From Tunturibacter gelidoferens (GTDB lineage: Bacteria > Acidobacteriota > Terriglobia > Terriglobales > Acidobacteriaceae), in NCBI RefSeq assembly GCF_040358255.1, contig NZ_CP132938.1, positions 1,984,001-2,048,000 on the forward strand: 64,000 bases of DNA, in the 5' to 3' direction. The notes beneath the pieces were generated by a model. That model was not told the origin of the DNA. It saw only the letters and a program-made list of their open reading frames with translations, and made no database searches. Shown one piece after another: positions 9,588 through 17,275 of this stretch. Made by a program: the position numbers and the translations under genes. The first letter of the stretch is position 1; each line of letters starts with the position of its first letter.

Positions 9588-9770
9588 GTTATCTATCCCT
9601 CGCTGACTCAGGAATGCCGGTAATTGTACATCGATCAACATCTCTAAAATTCCAGTTTGCAAAAATGTCTTTTGTGACTAGTCTGTTACGGACGTGAGGG
9701 GCACCCATGGCGGGATCTTCTTGATTGGGGAAGAAATCAACAATCGAATAGGTAGTCAAAATATTGATAT

Positions 9771-10250
9771 TTGCTCAGGCCCGAGGGAGAGGCGAAGACC
9801 GATTCGGACAATGAGAGACTACTCGCAGCGCTGGAGGCCAACTGGCAGGCGGAGATGGAAGGCCATTACACCTACTCGGCGCTGGCCAAAGGAGAGACTA
9901 AATCCACAGCGGCGGAACGCTTCACGTGTCTGGCCGCTGCAGAAAAGCATCATGCCGGCCTTTGGGCTGAACGCATTCTGGAACTCGGTGGACAAGTGCC
10001 CAAGTAAACGGGGAGTGAATCTGGACAGGCCGAATCCTTGGCGACACGGATAGGCGGAGTGAACCTCGCCCTGCGCCAGGCGCTCGGCGATGAACCAAGC
10101 GTCGCGATTCTCAAGGAAGTGATCGCTGATGAACGAGAGCACTATCAAACCTTGGGAAATCTCATTTCCTTCCTGGACCTCAATCGCGACGGACGCAGCA
10201 GGCAGATCAGTAGCATGGGCCACGGCGACCACGATCACGATCACGACTAA
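9771..10250 (+). pseudogene. Ferritin-like (rubrerythrin-type) protein with an in-frame stop
   Basis: Two pieces in one and the same frame, separated by a single TAA at 10005-10007. Part one has the helix ALEANWQAEMEGHYTYSALA and AAAEKHHAGLWAERILELGG. Part two has ILKEVIADEREHYQTLGNLI, with the second ExxH metal-site helix, and ends in a His/Asp-rich tail (GHGDHDHDHD). Reading through the stop gives a continuous linker (PK-stop-TGSESGQAESLATRIGG). The stretch between NLALR and QALGDE also looks shorter than usual for such proteins. The first piece has only a TTG start, at 9771. Nonsense inactivation is the simplest reading. Readthrough or a sequencing error are alternatives. Confidence 0.7.
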
Positions 10251-10322
10251 CGCTGGGCCCTGCATCTGCTAGTTGTGATAAGTCCTGTCAAGGATGTTCG
10301 CGTTCATGGTTGAAGCACCAGT

Positions 10323-10721
10323 TCATGCTGTAAAACCAACGTAAGCTGTTGTACTACTAACTACGCTGGCTATATTCACAGCATACGTCGCAATAAAGCT
10401 TGCAGATGTTGTAGCGTCAGTTAGCAGTGTAAGATTTGCACCGTCGTAACTGACATGCGAATGTATAACGTCCCCGCTGATCAAGACAATATTGGAAGGT
10501 GTCAGATCGATAGCGGGTATCGTTGGCGATGCCCCATCTGGATAGAACCCGGTTAAGTTAGTTCCCTCGCCGGAGTTGTTATGGATATCAAACCTAATTG
10601 CCAGGCTATTTCCGATTCCAGCGGTCCCTCCTCCGTAGCCCAGACCGCTTCCCGTTGGTCCAATAGCCGAGAGCCCTTTGTTTTGGATGGTGAACGCTTC
10701 GGGGCTTGATACCACAGTCAT
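10323..10721 (-). pseudogene. L-type (legume-like) lectin domain fragment
   Basis: 132 residues with hallmarks of the bacterial L-type lectin beta sandwich: FTIQNKGLSAIGPTGSGLGYG, NSLAIRFDIHNNSGEGTN, and a closing strand TTAYVGFTA. The signal peptide and first strands are absent, and translation can only begin a few residues before the domain core. The right-hand end abuts a truncated gene on the other strand. Complete relatives are large secreted proteins. This piece is most likely a leftover of recombination. Confidence 0.65.
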
Positions 10722-10733
10722 CGATGCTCCTAC

Positions 10734-11312
10734 TTGGTCGATGCGGCCTTATTGAAAGGACATGTTAGCTCTGGTGTGACGCTCTGCGCGAAGAATCTGT
10801 TCGGGGCTACAAGCATCAACCCCGACTGGCACAAGAATGCGCACGATGGTTTTCGCCATAACGTTGACGGCTCGGCAAGTTACGCTGCATTTGTAGATTA
10901 TTTGGGTCATAAGGATCTCGGCGAGAAAACCATTCTGTTTCTCGTCGACGGGCTCTCTGGCAGCGACAATGCGGATGGTCCGCCTCGTCGCAAGTGGAAG
11001 ATGGCGCCGTTCAACGATGCCTGGCCGAGCAGCATCTTCACGTCACTTGACGGCGTGGCCATCGATTCGGTGGGCTTCGACTTCCTAACTTCGGAATGGC
11101 CCGATCTCGTGGATATCGCGAACGCAGACAAATACTTGCGCGAAGCAGCTCTCGCAAACGATCCACCTTCCAAGACGCTCTATGATCCAGAGCGCGATGG
11201 CATCCGATGCCGCAGCCTTGGGGTATTTGAGCATTGGAACAATGGAACAGACAAGAAGTACTCGGGCAATCTCGGAAAAGCGCACGGGATCGAACTTTTT
11301 AAGGTCATTTGA
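10734..11312 (+). pseudogene. C-terminal fragment of a DUF362 domain protein
   Basis: 192 residues beginning abruptly inside the domain (LLKGHVSSGVTLCAKNLFGA) and continuing with the conserved block FVDYLGHKDLGEKTILFLVDGLSGSD and FTSLDGVAIDSVGFDFL. Full-length relatives are about 350-450 residues, often with a Tat or Sec signal, so the N-terminal half is missing. The only start at the left end is a TTG without a ribosome-binding site, and the join to the lectin fragment is within tens of bases. Probably not functional. Confidence 0.65.
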
Positions 11313-11335
11313 CCGGTATTGACGGGAGTTGAAGA

Positions 11336-11773
11336 ATGAACCGGAGAGTCCTCTTCTCATGTTTTCTCGCCGCGTCGATGCTAGCGACGACTGCGTTTTC
11401 TCAGTCATTTTTGAGCCAGTATAAGGGCGTGCCCTATCACGACAGCCGTTATCAAGCCGGCCCACAGAAGATACCAGGTCGGGTGTTGTGCGCCTATTAC
11501 GACCTGGGAGGCGAAGGAGTGGCGTATCACGATACTGACCCGAAGAATCATGGCAGTGGAGATTTGAATCCGGCCGATGGTACCTACCTCAATGAATTTC
11601 GTATCCATGAGGGGGTGGATACTTCCTACACGACGTTCAATCGCAAGCCGGATCCGATTGACGATAACCCCTACGACAAGATTGTTCCTCCTCAAGACTT
11701 GCCCTATGTTGGCTGGACCGAACCCGGAGAATGGTTAAACAGAAGGGTCGTCACTAAAAGCTCGAGGGTGTGA
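11336..11773 (+). pseudogene. Secreted carbohydrate-binding-type protein, C-terminally truncated
   Basis: An intact signal peptide (RVLFSCFLAASMLATTAFS) is followed by a segment rich in aromatic and acidic residues (GVPYHDSRYQAGPQKIPGRV, AYYDLGGEGVAYHDTDPKNH, LPYVGWTEPGEW) that resembles the start of secreted carbohydrate-binding or glycosidase-associated proteins of the CBM6-like group. Such proteins normally continue well past the GEW motif. Here the frame runs into unrelated residues and stops within about 15 codons. It follows the DUF362 fragment by 23 bp. It may still be translated, but the binding domain is incomplete. Confidence 0.55.
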
Positions 11774-11888
11774 ACCAACCCACTGCGCGGATCCATTAGG
11801 AACCCACGGATAAGGGTTTAGGTGACTATCCCAGGCGATAGGCGTTTGCTGCTCACACGGAATAGTGAGACAGAGCTGCGAGGATGGG

Positions 11889-12164
11889 CTACTCCGGCGA
11901 ATCGGTGTGAAGAATGCCGAGCTTCTGTGCCTCATTCTGGCTAATTTCCAGGGACGACGCATGGCCGTTCTGAACTTCGTCCAAAGCCTTTCTCGACCGA
12001 TCAATTTTTACGCCGGCAGCCTCGAGAGCGGTTACCATTGCTCCTTCGCTGGCGAAACTACGTGTCAGTCCGCTAAAGCCCTCCAGATCGGCTTGAACGG
12101 GGCATGAGGCGATCCATGGACCGTCTGGAGATTCGTGACGAAAATGGAGAGAGAATGTATGCAT
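11889..12164 (-). CDS. Small hypothetical protein
   Basis: 91 residues, ATG with a strong AGGAGG six bases upstream, which is the main reason for accepting it among decayed neighbours. The sequence (HTFSLHFRHESPDGPWIASC, then TRSFASEGAMVTALEAAGVK) is soluble with no signal or membrane segment. It has one conserved-looking region, but I recognise no family. It lies beside a peptidase remnant and the truncated carbohydrate-binding gene. Confidence 0.55.
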   Translation of the reverse strand: MHTFSLHFRHESPDGPWIASCPVQADLEGFSGLTRSFASEGAMVTALEAAGVKIDRSRKALDEVQNGHASSLEISQNEAQKLGILHTDSPE

Positions 12165-12239
12165 AAATCCTCCTGATTGCTGGTCATTATGATGCGTGGA
12201 AACGGATAGGAGAATACTTAACGGAACGAACTGAATGAA

Positions 12240-12595
12240 CTATCCGGAGTGTCCTGCTTCCTGTCCAGACTGCATTTGTGGGGACGGCTGGCTAAGTACC
12301 GCGGCCAACGGTGCGCCGTTCGGCGATCCGAGTCCAGTACATGCATCCCCTCCTTGCCCGGCTTTAAAGGCACGATTGTTGCCATTGGTGATGTCGCATT
12401 GCTTGGGTAACAGCGATGGAGTACAGCCTGGGATTCAGGAACCCACGGGCTGTCCGAGCTTCTGATTCATCAAGGCAATGAGGCCTGCCCACAGTGGCGC
12501 GGCCGCACTGGTCCCGCCGAAGATGCCGGACTCCCGTCCACCTGAATCTGATAGCCCGACTGAGGATCAGCGTCCCCTTGACACTGACTTACATT
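12240..12595 (-). pseudogene. C-terminal remnant of an S53 (sedolisin) peptidase with several frameshifts
   Basis: Read on the minus strand and moving between frames, this segment gives DADPQSGYQIQVDGS, then GIFGGTSAAAPLWAGLIALM with the sedolisin catalytic serine in GGTSAAAP, then FLNPRLYSIA in a third frame, then CDITNGNN and GDACTGLGSPNGAPLAAVL. This order is that of the serine-to-calcium-site end of S53 peptidases. At least three frame changes are needed, so it is inactive. The rest of the enzyme, about 500 residues, is absent. Confidence 0.75.
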
Positions 12596-12657
12596 GATGC
12601 CGGTCATTCAGGAACTAGTGATTCTGCTGGGCAGGCTTTTGACCTTTGCTAAGGCCG

Positions 12658-13047
12658 CTATGGGTTCGCCCTTAATGTGACCACTTCTGCTATTCCAAGC
12701 ACAAGCGCATATGCAGCGAATAGAAAAGCCCCGTAGCGGCCTCCCGATGAGGCCTGAATCCTTGGCATGAATGTCGATAGGTGAGAGAGAACGACGGCCT
12801 CTCCAATCATCCCTGGAATCGCGAGGAGGAGCATACCGGAAGTCCAAGCAGACGGCGGCACGTGACGCAGTTTGAGAATAGCGATGCAGATGATCGCACT
12901 TACTAACGGCGAAATGAAGAAGCTGATCCAGTAACGCAGGCTTGTTGTCTCAAGGACGAAGGGACCGCGGTAGGCGTAGTAGGCCGAACCGAGAATCCAA
13001 ATAATGAGGCCGAGGACAATTAGGACGACACTGTCTTGTGTTTTCAT
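12658..13047 (-). CDS. DUF5367-like four-helix membrane protein
   Basis: 131 residues from the ATG at 13047, which has GAGGG seven bases upstream. The frame extends to 13146, but that would start beyond the operator and in a region without coding character. Four hydrophobic segments are visible: VVLIVLGLIIWILGSAYYAY, SFFISPLVSAIICIAIL, GMLLLAIPGMIGEAVVL and FLFAAYALVLGIAEVV. The family has no assigned function. It is divergent from a TetR regulator with a double palindrome between, so it is very probably that regulator's target and may be an efflux or envelope protein. Confidence 0.8.
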   Translation of the reverse strand: MKTQDSVVLIVLGLIIWILGSAYYAYRGPFVLETTSLRYWISFFISPLVSAIICIAILKLRHVPPSAWTSGMLLLAIPGMIGEAVVLSHLSTFMPRIQASSGGRYGAFLFAAYALVLGIAEVVTLRANP

Positions 13048-13073
13048 CAGGAGTCCCTCAGAGATAGGATGGA

Positions 13074-13114
13074 TGTACCACCTGGTACACGCCGTTAATG
13101 TACCACATGGTACA
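13074..13114. promoter_or_regulatory. Double TetR-type operator
   Basis: Two near-identical 16-bp palindromes, TGTACCACCTGGTACA at 13074-13089 and TGTACCACATGGTACA at 13099-13114, lie 25 bp apart centre to centre. They sit between the divergent DUF5367 and TetR genes. This geometry fits binding of two repressor dimers that shut off both promoters. Confidence 0.85.
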
Positions 13115-13127
13115 TTCTGGAGATCAA

Positions 13128-13709
13128 GTGGCGAAAAAGGAAACAACGGACCATAGCGACCTCATCGAGAGCTGCCTCGGCGCCTTCATCCGGTCTGGAA
13201 CACTCGACCTGAGCCTGGATCAGCTGGCGAGCGCCGTTGGAATCAGTAAGCGCATGCTGGTGCACTACTTCGGAGGGCGAGAGGCCATTGAAGAACGAGC
13301 GATGACGCTTTTGGAGAACCGACTGCGTGCCCAGTTCGCTCCAGAAAGTTTTCCGGCCGGAATCGCCGCACAGACAGTCCTCAATGCACTTTGGGACAGG
13401 ACGACGAATCCTGAGTCCAAGGGAGTCCTGTTGCTAGTCATGGACCTCTCACGACGAGCATGGAACGGTTCTCCACGGGCTAAATCCTTCTACCGAGAGC
13501 AACAGCGCCTATGGGTTGAGCTGCTATTGAGGTATCTGCCGAATAAGGACGCGGTGGAGGAGGTACTCCAGTCCTTTCAGGGAGCAGTTCTCGCATACCT
13601 CATCACCGGCAACCCCGAACCGGGAAGACGCATGCTAAACCGACTATGCACGAGACTTGAGACGCGCCGGAAGTCCGCTAAAGAGACAAAGCAGCATCGG
13701 ATAGGTTGA
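13128..13709 (+). CDS. TetR/AcrR family repressor
   Basis: About 193 residues from the GTG at 13128, with TGGAG five bases upstream. A frame beginning at the ATG at 13098 would start inside the second operator and add ten residues, so it is less likely. The N-terminal helix-turn-helix reads LDQLASAVGISKRMLVHYFGGREAIEER. The C-terminal ligand domain is helical and ordinary in length. It is divergent from the DUF5367 membrane gene, and the two 16-bp palindromes between them are its expected operators, implying autoregulation. Confidence 0.9.
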   Translation: MAKKETTDHSDLIESCLGAFIRSGTLDLSLDQLASAVGISKRMLVHYFGGREAIEERAMTLLENRLRAQFAPESFPAGIAAQTVLNALWDRTTNPESKGVLLLVMDLSRRAWNGSPRAKSFYREQQRLWVELLLRYLPNKDAVEEVLQSFQGAVLAYLITGNPEPGRRMLNRLCTRLETRRKSAKETKQHRIG

Positions 13710-14051
13710 GCCGATTTTCGGTCTACCGGCAATCAAGAAGTAGCGTAATTACTTCCGAATTGCCCGTCATCCGCTCAAAACACTACCGCGACCTCGGAGA
13801 AACCTACCGTTTCAAGTGCATCCGCTGCCTTCACCTTCACATCCGGCTCCACGTCCGTCCCTTCCCAGTCGACCTTTTCGAATCTGCGGATCTACTCGCA
13901 GGTGGACAAGAAGACAATCCCCAGGGCTGAAGGTCGCCTTTGGTGCGTGTTTACGAGGGCGAGGTCCAGGTCGTGGTAGACAGGCCGCGAATTGGGTTGC
14001 TACCTTAAGGTAGGTTGCCGCGCATTTGAAACGTGCGAGGCTTAATAGCCG
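13710..14051 (+). other. Non-coding stretch with an imperfect inverted repeat (13729-13772)
   Basis: No convincing gene. Arms CCGGCAAT..AGAAGTA and TACTTCCGAATTGCCCG form an imperfect inverted repeat (about 13 of 17 positions pair). A 14-base word of it (GGCAATTCGGAAGT, reverse strand) also occurs at about 3371-3384. A protein-like fragment (FTFTSGSTSVPSQSTFSNLR) near 13830 may be the remains of a secreted protein. Confidence 0.4.
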
Positions 14052-14747
14052 ATGGAGACTGCGGAAAAAGACGCGCAGCTATCGCTGTTGGTCGTTGATG
14101 ACGACAGAGAGTTATGCGGGATGATGAAGGAGTTTTTTGCCGGAGCCGGACATCGCCTGGACTGCGAATATGATGGCCGCCGAGGGCTCGCCTCTGCGGC
14201 CAGCGGAACATATGATCTGGTGATTCTCGATGTCATGCTCCCCGTCATTGATGGCTTCAGTGTGCTGCAACAGTTGCGACGCAGAAAGGACGTCCCTGTA
14301 ATCCTTTTGACGGCGCGTGTCCAGCACCACGACAGGATTCTTGGGCTGAATGCGGGTGCTGACGACTATCTTCCGAAGCCTTTCGATCCAGATGAGCTCC
14401 AGGCACGGATCCGCGCGGTATTGCGCCGCACTGATGCTACGAAAGGCAGCAAAGATGTAACCATCGGTGACATCCGAATCAATGCAACTAAGCGCGAAGT
14501 GTGGATCGCGGGATCGCCCGCAGAACTGACTGAAATGGAGTTCGACCTACTGGAGATACTGATGCGCTCTGCAGGACGTGTCGTCTCGCGAGATGAATTA
14601 ACTCTGGCTCTGTTCGAACGCAAAGCAGCACCGTATGATCGCATTCTCGACGTCCACATAAGCCATTTGCGCAAGAAGCTGGAGGGCGGTCGAAGTCTGA
14701 TTCGCACGATTCGGGGAGTCGGCTATGTCTTTGCGCGAGCGGCTTAG
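14052..14747 (+). CDS. OmpR-family response regulator
   Basis: 231 residues. The receiver domain has the acidic cluster VVDDD near residue 14, the phosphorylated Asp at 60 (VILDVMLP), Thr in LLTAR, and Lys at 109 (KPFDP). A winged-helix DNA-binding domain follows (residues ~130-228, ending DVHISHLRKKLEGG and IRTIRGVGYVF). The closest general resemblance is the CpxR/RstA type. Its stop overlaps the downstream kinase gene by 23 bases, so the two are translationally coupled. A TTAAG direct repeat ahead of the next secreted-protein gene is a candidate binding site. Confidence 0.93.
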   Translation: METAEKDAQLSLLVVDDDRELCGMMKEFFAGAGHRLDCEYDGRRGLASAASGTYDLVILDVMLPVIDGFSVLQQLRRRKDVPVILLTARVQHHDRILGLNAGADDYLPKPFDPDELQARIRAVLRRTDATKGSKDVTIGDIRINATKREVWIAGSPAELTEMEFDLLEILMRSAGRVVSRDELTLALFERKAAPYDRILDVHISHLRKKLEGGRSLIRTIRGVGYVFARAA

Positions 14748-16068
14748 GTTGTCGCCAACAAGGTCTCTTTATTTCGCCGTCTTTCTCGCGATGGTGGGCA
14801 CGCTGTCGCTGTCGTTCTTCGTATTTCGACAGATCTCAGTTCGTCTGGAGAGGAAGCATTTCGATCCTGTTTATGACCGCTTAGACGAACTCCAACTGGA
14901 GACCGCGAGCAGAATATTGAACAACGACGGCCAGAAGGCGCTGGCAAACTATCTGACAGGCCTGGATCGTATTTCTGGGGCACATCATTATTTACTCGAC
15001 GCAAATGGTATCGATCTCATAGGCGGCGGCAGTAAGGCAGAGCTGTTACCGCCTTATCCAGCGTCCAAATGGCGCATCCGGACCGGTGGCCATTCGGTCG
15101 CAGCGCAACGATCCGAGGACGGCCGGTATTGGTTTGCAGCAGTAGGCCAGCCTAGCCGTCCGCAGATTTGGACGTTTCTACCGTACTATTTTCTGGTGCT
15201 CGGTGCCACGGGCGTTCTGTGTTGGCTGGCCTCGGTTGCAGTGGTGTCGCCGATCCGCAGGATAGCTGCCTCTATTGCGCTCTTCGGACAAGGCAATCTA
15301 TCTGTTCGCGTGCCTAGCAAACGGCAGGATGAGATTGGACAGCTAGGTGCTTCGTTCAATCAAATGGGCGAACGCCTGCAGCGAATGATCATAAGTGAGC
15401 GAAGACTGCTCGCGGACATATCCCATGAACTCAGATCGCCGTTAGCGCGGTTAAAGTTCGCCGCTAAGTTGGGCAGAAAATCCACGGACACCGACGCGGC
15501 GTTTGATCGCATAGACCGCGATGTGGACCGAATCGCCTCGCTTGTGGCTGGCATCGTGGAGATCACTCTCGTCGAAGGCGACCCTGAGGCCCAGGGCTTA
15601 GAGATTGTGAGCCTCGGAGAGGTTCTCGATGAAGTCATTCGCGATAGCACTTTGGAGGCTGAGGTTCGGGGTTGTCGTATCGCATTGAATGGTTCGCCCG
15701 CCGGCGAAATTCTTGGCAATCGTGAGTTGCTGCGGCGTGCGATCGAGAATGTCATGCGCAACGGGATTCGTTACTCGCCGGAACAATCAACAATTGATGT
15801 GTTCCTCGTTGGAGATCCAAACGCTGCGGAGATCGCAATTCGTGACTACGGATCGGGTGTTCCTGAAGACACACTTACAAGGATATTCGATCCATTCTTC
15901 CGGGCTGAAGAGGCACGTGACGCACAGGGCGGAGGATCAGGGCTCGGCTTATCGATCGCAAAACGGGCCGTGCAGGTGCATCATGGCACGATCACTGCAG
16001 AGAATGCATTGCCTGGTCTGCGCGTTCGAATTAGGATTCCGTTTTTCAAAGCGACCATGCAGGATTGA
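14725..16068 (+). CDS. Membrane sensor histidine kinase, partner of the OmpR-type regulator
   Basis: 447 residues. TM1 is at ~16-36 (FAVFLAMVGTLSLSFFVF), followed by a periplasmic loop of about 110 residues and TM2 (FLPYYFLVLGATGVLCWLAS). A HAMP linker ends GQLGASFNQM, the H-box is ADISHELRSPLARL, and the ATPase domain has NVMRNGIRYSP, DYGSGVP, DPFFRAEE and GSGLGLSIAK. The start overlaps the regulator gene by 23 bp, a typical two-component operon. The loop resembles CpxA-like sensors in size only. The signal is unknown, though envelope state is plausible because a secreted protein gene follows. Confidence 0.93.
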   Translation: MSLRERLRLSPTRSLYFAVFLAMVGTLSLSFFVFRQISVRLERKHFDPVYDRLDELQLETASRILNNDGQKALANYLTGLDRISGAHHYLLDANGIDLIGGGSKAELLPPYPASKWRIRTGGHSVAAQRSEDGRYWFAAVGQPSRPQIWTFLPYYFLVLGATGVLCWLASVAVVSPIRRIAASIALFGQGNLSVRVPSKRQDEIGQLGASFNQMGERLQRMIISERRLLADISHELRSPLARLKFAAKLGRKSTDTDAAFDRIDRDVDRIASLVAGIVEITLVEGDPEAQGLEIVSLGEVLDEVIRDSTLEAEVRGCRIALNGSPAGEILGNRELLRRAIENVMRNGIRYSPEQSTIDVFLVGDPNAAEIAIRDYGSGVPEDTLTRIFDPFFRAEEARDAQGGGSGLGLSIAKRAVQVHHGTITAENALPGLRVRIRIPFFKATMQD

Positions 16069-16102
16069 CGATACGTGTCACTGCCGATCTCTTCAGTTCG
16101 GG

Positions 16103-16136
16103 CTTAAGAATTCTTAAGGTTCAGTGGCGACTGAAC
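16103..16136 (+). promoter_or_regulatory. Palindrome / direct repeat upstream of the secreted protein gene
   Basis: CTTAAGAATTCTTAAG (16103-16118) is a perfect 16-bp palindrome that also contains the direct repeat TTAAG-N5-TTAAG, the 10-bp pitch used by OmpR/PhoB-type regulators (compare CpxR GTAAA-N5-GTAAA). A 6-bp stem, GTTCAG...CTGAAC, follows at 16119-16136. It is a candidate binding site for the regulator encoded just upstream. Confidence 0.5.
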
Positions 16137-16200
16137 ATGGTGTACTTCTCTCAATGCCAGACCCGAAAGGGAAATCTGTAAGGCGTTGGAGGACACACCT

Positions 16201-16548
16201 ATGAAGCGATCTCTTGGTTTCGCAATGATGCTCACACTCCTTTCTGCCCCCGCTTTTGCGGGCAGGAACTCCCAAACAGTGAACATTCCCGAGCCGATGA
16301 AAGCTGGAAACACCCAGCTTGCCGCGGGTGATTACAACGTGACATGGACAGGTACCGGACCCAACACTCAAGTCACGTTTACGCAAAACCACAAGGTCCT
16401 CGCGACGGTACCGGCCCAACTTGTCGTGGAGAGCAATAAGAACGAGGCATTGGATACCAAAGTCCAGGGAACAGTCGAAACTCTCGAATCAATTCACATG
16501 AGAAACATGACTTTGGTATTTGAAGGTCCGTCCTCATCCGAAAAATAG
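16201..16548 (+). CDS. Small secreted hypothetical protein
   Basis: 115 residues from the ATG at 16201, which has GGAGG about eight bases upstream. The signal peptide is clear (KRSLGFAMMLTLLSAPAFAG). The mature part is beta-rich (LAAGDYNVTWTGTGPNTQVT, then MTLVFEGPSSSEK) with no cysteines. I recall similar short exported proteins from Acidobacteria without known function. It lies 130 bp downstream of the kinase, after a candidate regulator site, and ends in a good terminator, so it is probably a separately transcribed target of the two-component system. Confidence 0.8.
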   Translation: MKRSLGFAMMLTLLSAPAFAGRNSQTVNIPEPMKAGNTQLAAGDYNVTWTGTGPNTQVTFTQNHKVLATVPAQLVVESNKNEALDTKVQGTVETLESIHMRNMTLVFEGPSSSEK

Positions 16549-16627
16549 GACGACAGACCCCCTTCGGAACCTATTCAACTTCATGCCCATGAATGGACAG
16601 TAAAGATAACGTTGTAACCGCCATTCA

Positions 16628-16650
16628 CCCTTCTTCGAAGGGCTTTTTTT
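16628..16650 (+). terminator. Rho-independent terminator
   Basis: Stem CCCTTC / GAAGGG with loop TTC, followed by C and seven T residues. It lies 80 bp after the secreted protein gene. Confidence 0.85.
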
Positions 16651-16804
16651 GCGGCGTGAAAGGTCTGTATCGGCGATAAGCGACGGCTTTTTCATCGCAA
16701 GGAAGGTTACTCCACGCGAGTAAGATACGCTTCGCGATAAAGATGAGTACTGGGAGCCGCGATCCACTTTCTTGTAGGTGAACGTTGGAGAACCCGTCGC
16801 TCGG

Positions 16805-16954
16805 TTACTTGCTGAGGCGGATTGCTAGTTGCAAGACGCGAGGGCCGGTTGCGGTGCTGGTGATGCTGCTAAACGCTGCGGCGCCGAAGCTGCCGTTGGG
16901 CTGTGAGAAGGCGGGGGCGTTGGTGATGCTAAAGAGCTCGGCGCGTAGGACTTG
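16805..16954 (-). pseudogene. C-terminal tail of an Oar-like TonB-dependent receptor
   Basis: The last 49 codons on the minus strand read as the final barrel strands of an Oar-type receptor (QVLRAELFSITNAPAFSQPN, then GPRVLQLAIRLSK), very like the end of such proteins. Upstream the frame continues to an ATG at 17149 but is no longer protein-like, so the rest of the receptor is gone. Together with the N-terminal remnant at 7.2 kb it could be the other end of one disrupted gene. Confidence 0.7.
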
Positions 16955-17275
16955 GCGCGCGCAAAATCGATCACGAATTTCGCAGACGGATGACAAGTCT
17001 CTATCTGTTTTGTCCGCGCAATCCACGAATGGAGTAGTTCCCGGTTGGTCGGCAACTCGGACGTTGACCGACCGGTACAGAGATGCGCGTTCACCTGTAC
17101 TCGGACTGGCGAATCGACGCGGGTTTTTCCGATACGCGGTCTCGTGCATACCCGCTGCCGAGTGTTTCCGCAGTACCCGAGCAAACAGTCTCTGTCCCCA
17201 CGTACCTCAAGTCTGGGATAATTCCATCACGTTCGAGGATGTCGAACAACGAACCCTGAGTGAGGCCAATTTTTG
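16955..17275. other. Non-coding stretch upstream of the GH3 gene
   Basis: About 320 bp, presumably containing the beta-glucosidase promoter. One CCGGTTGGTC/GACCGACCGG inverted repeat (about 17041-17076) is visible. No gene is supported. Confidence 0.4.
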
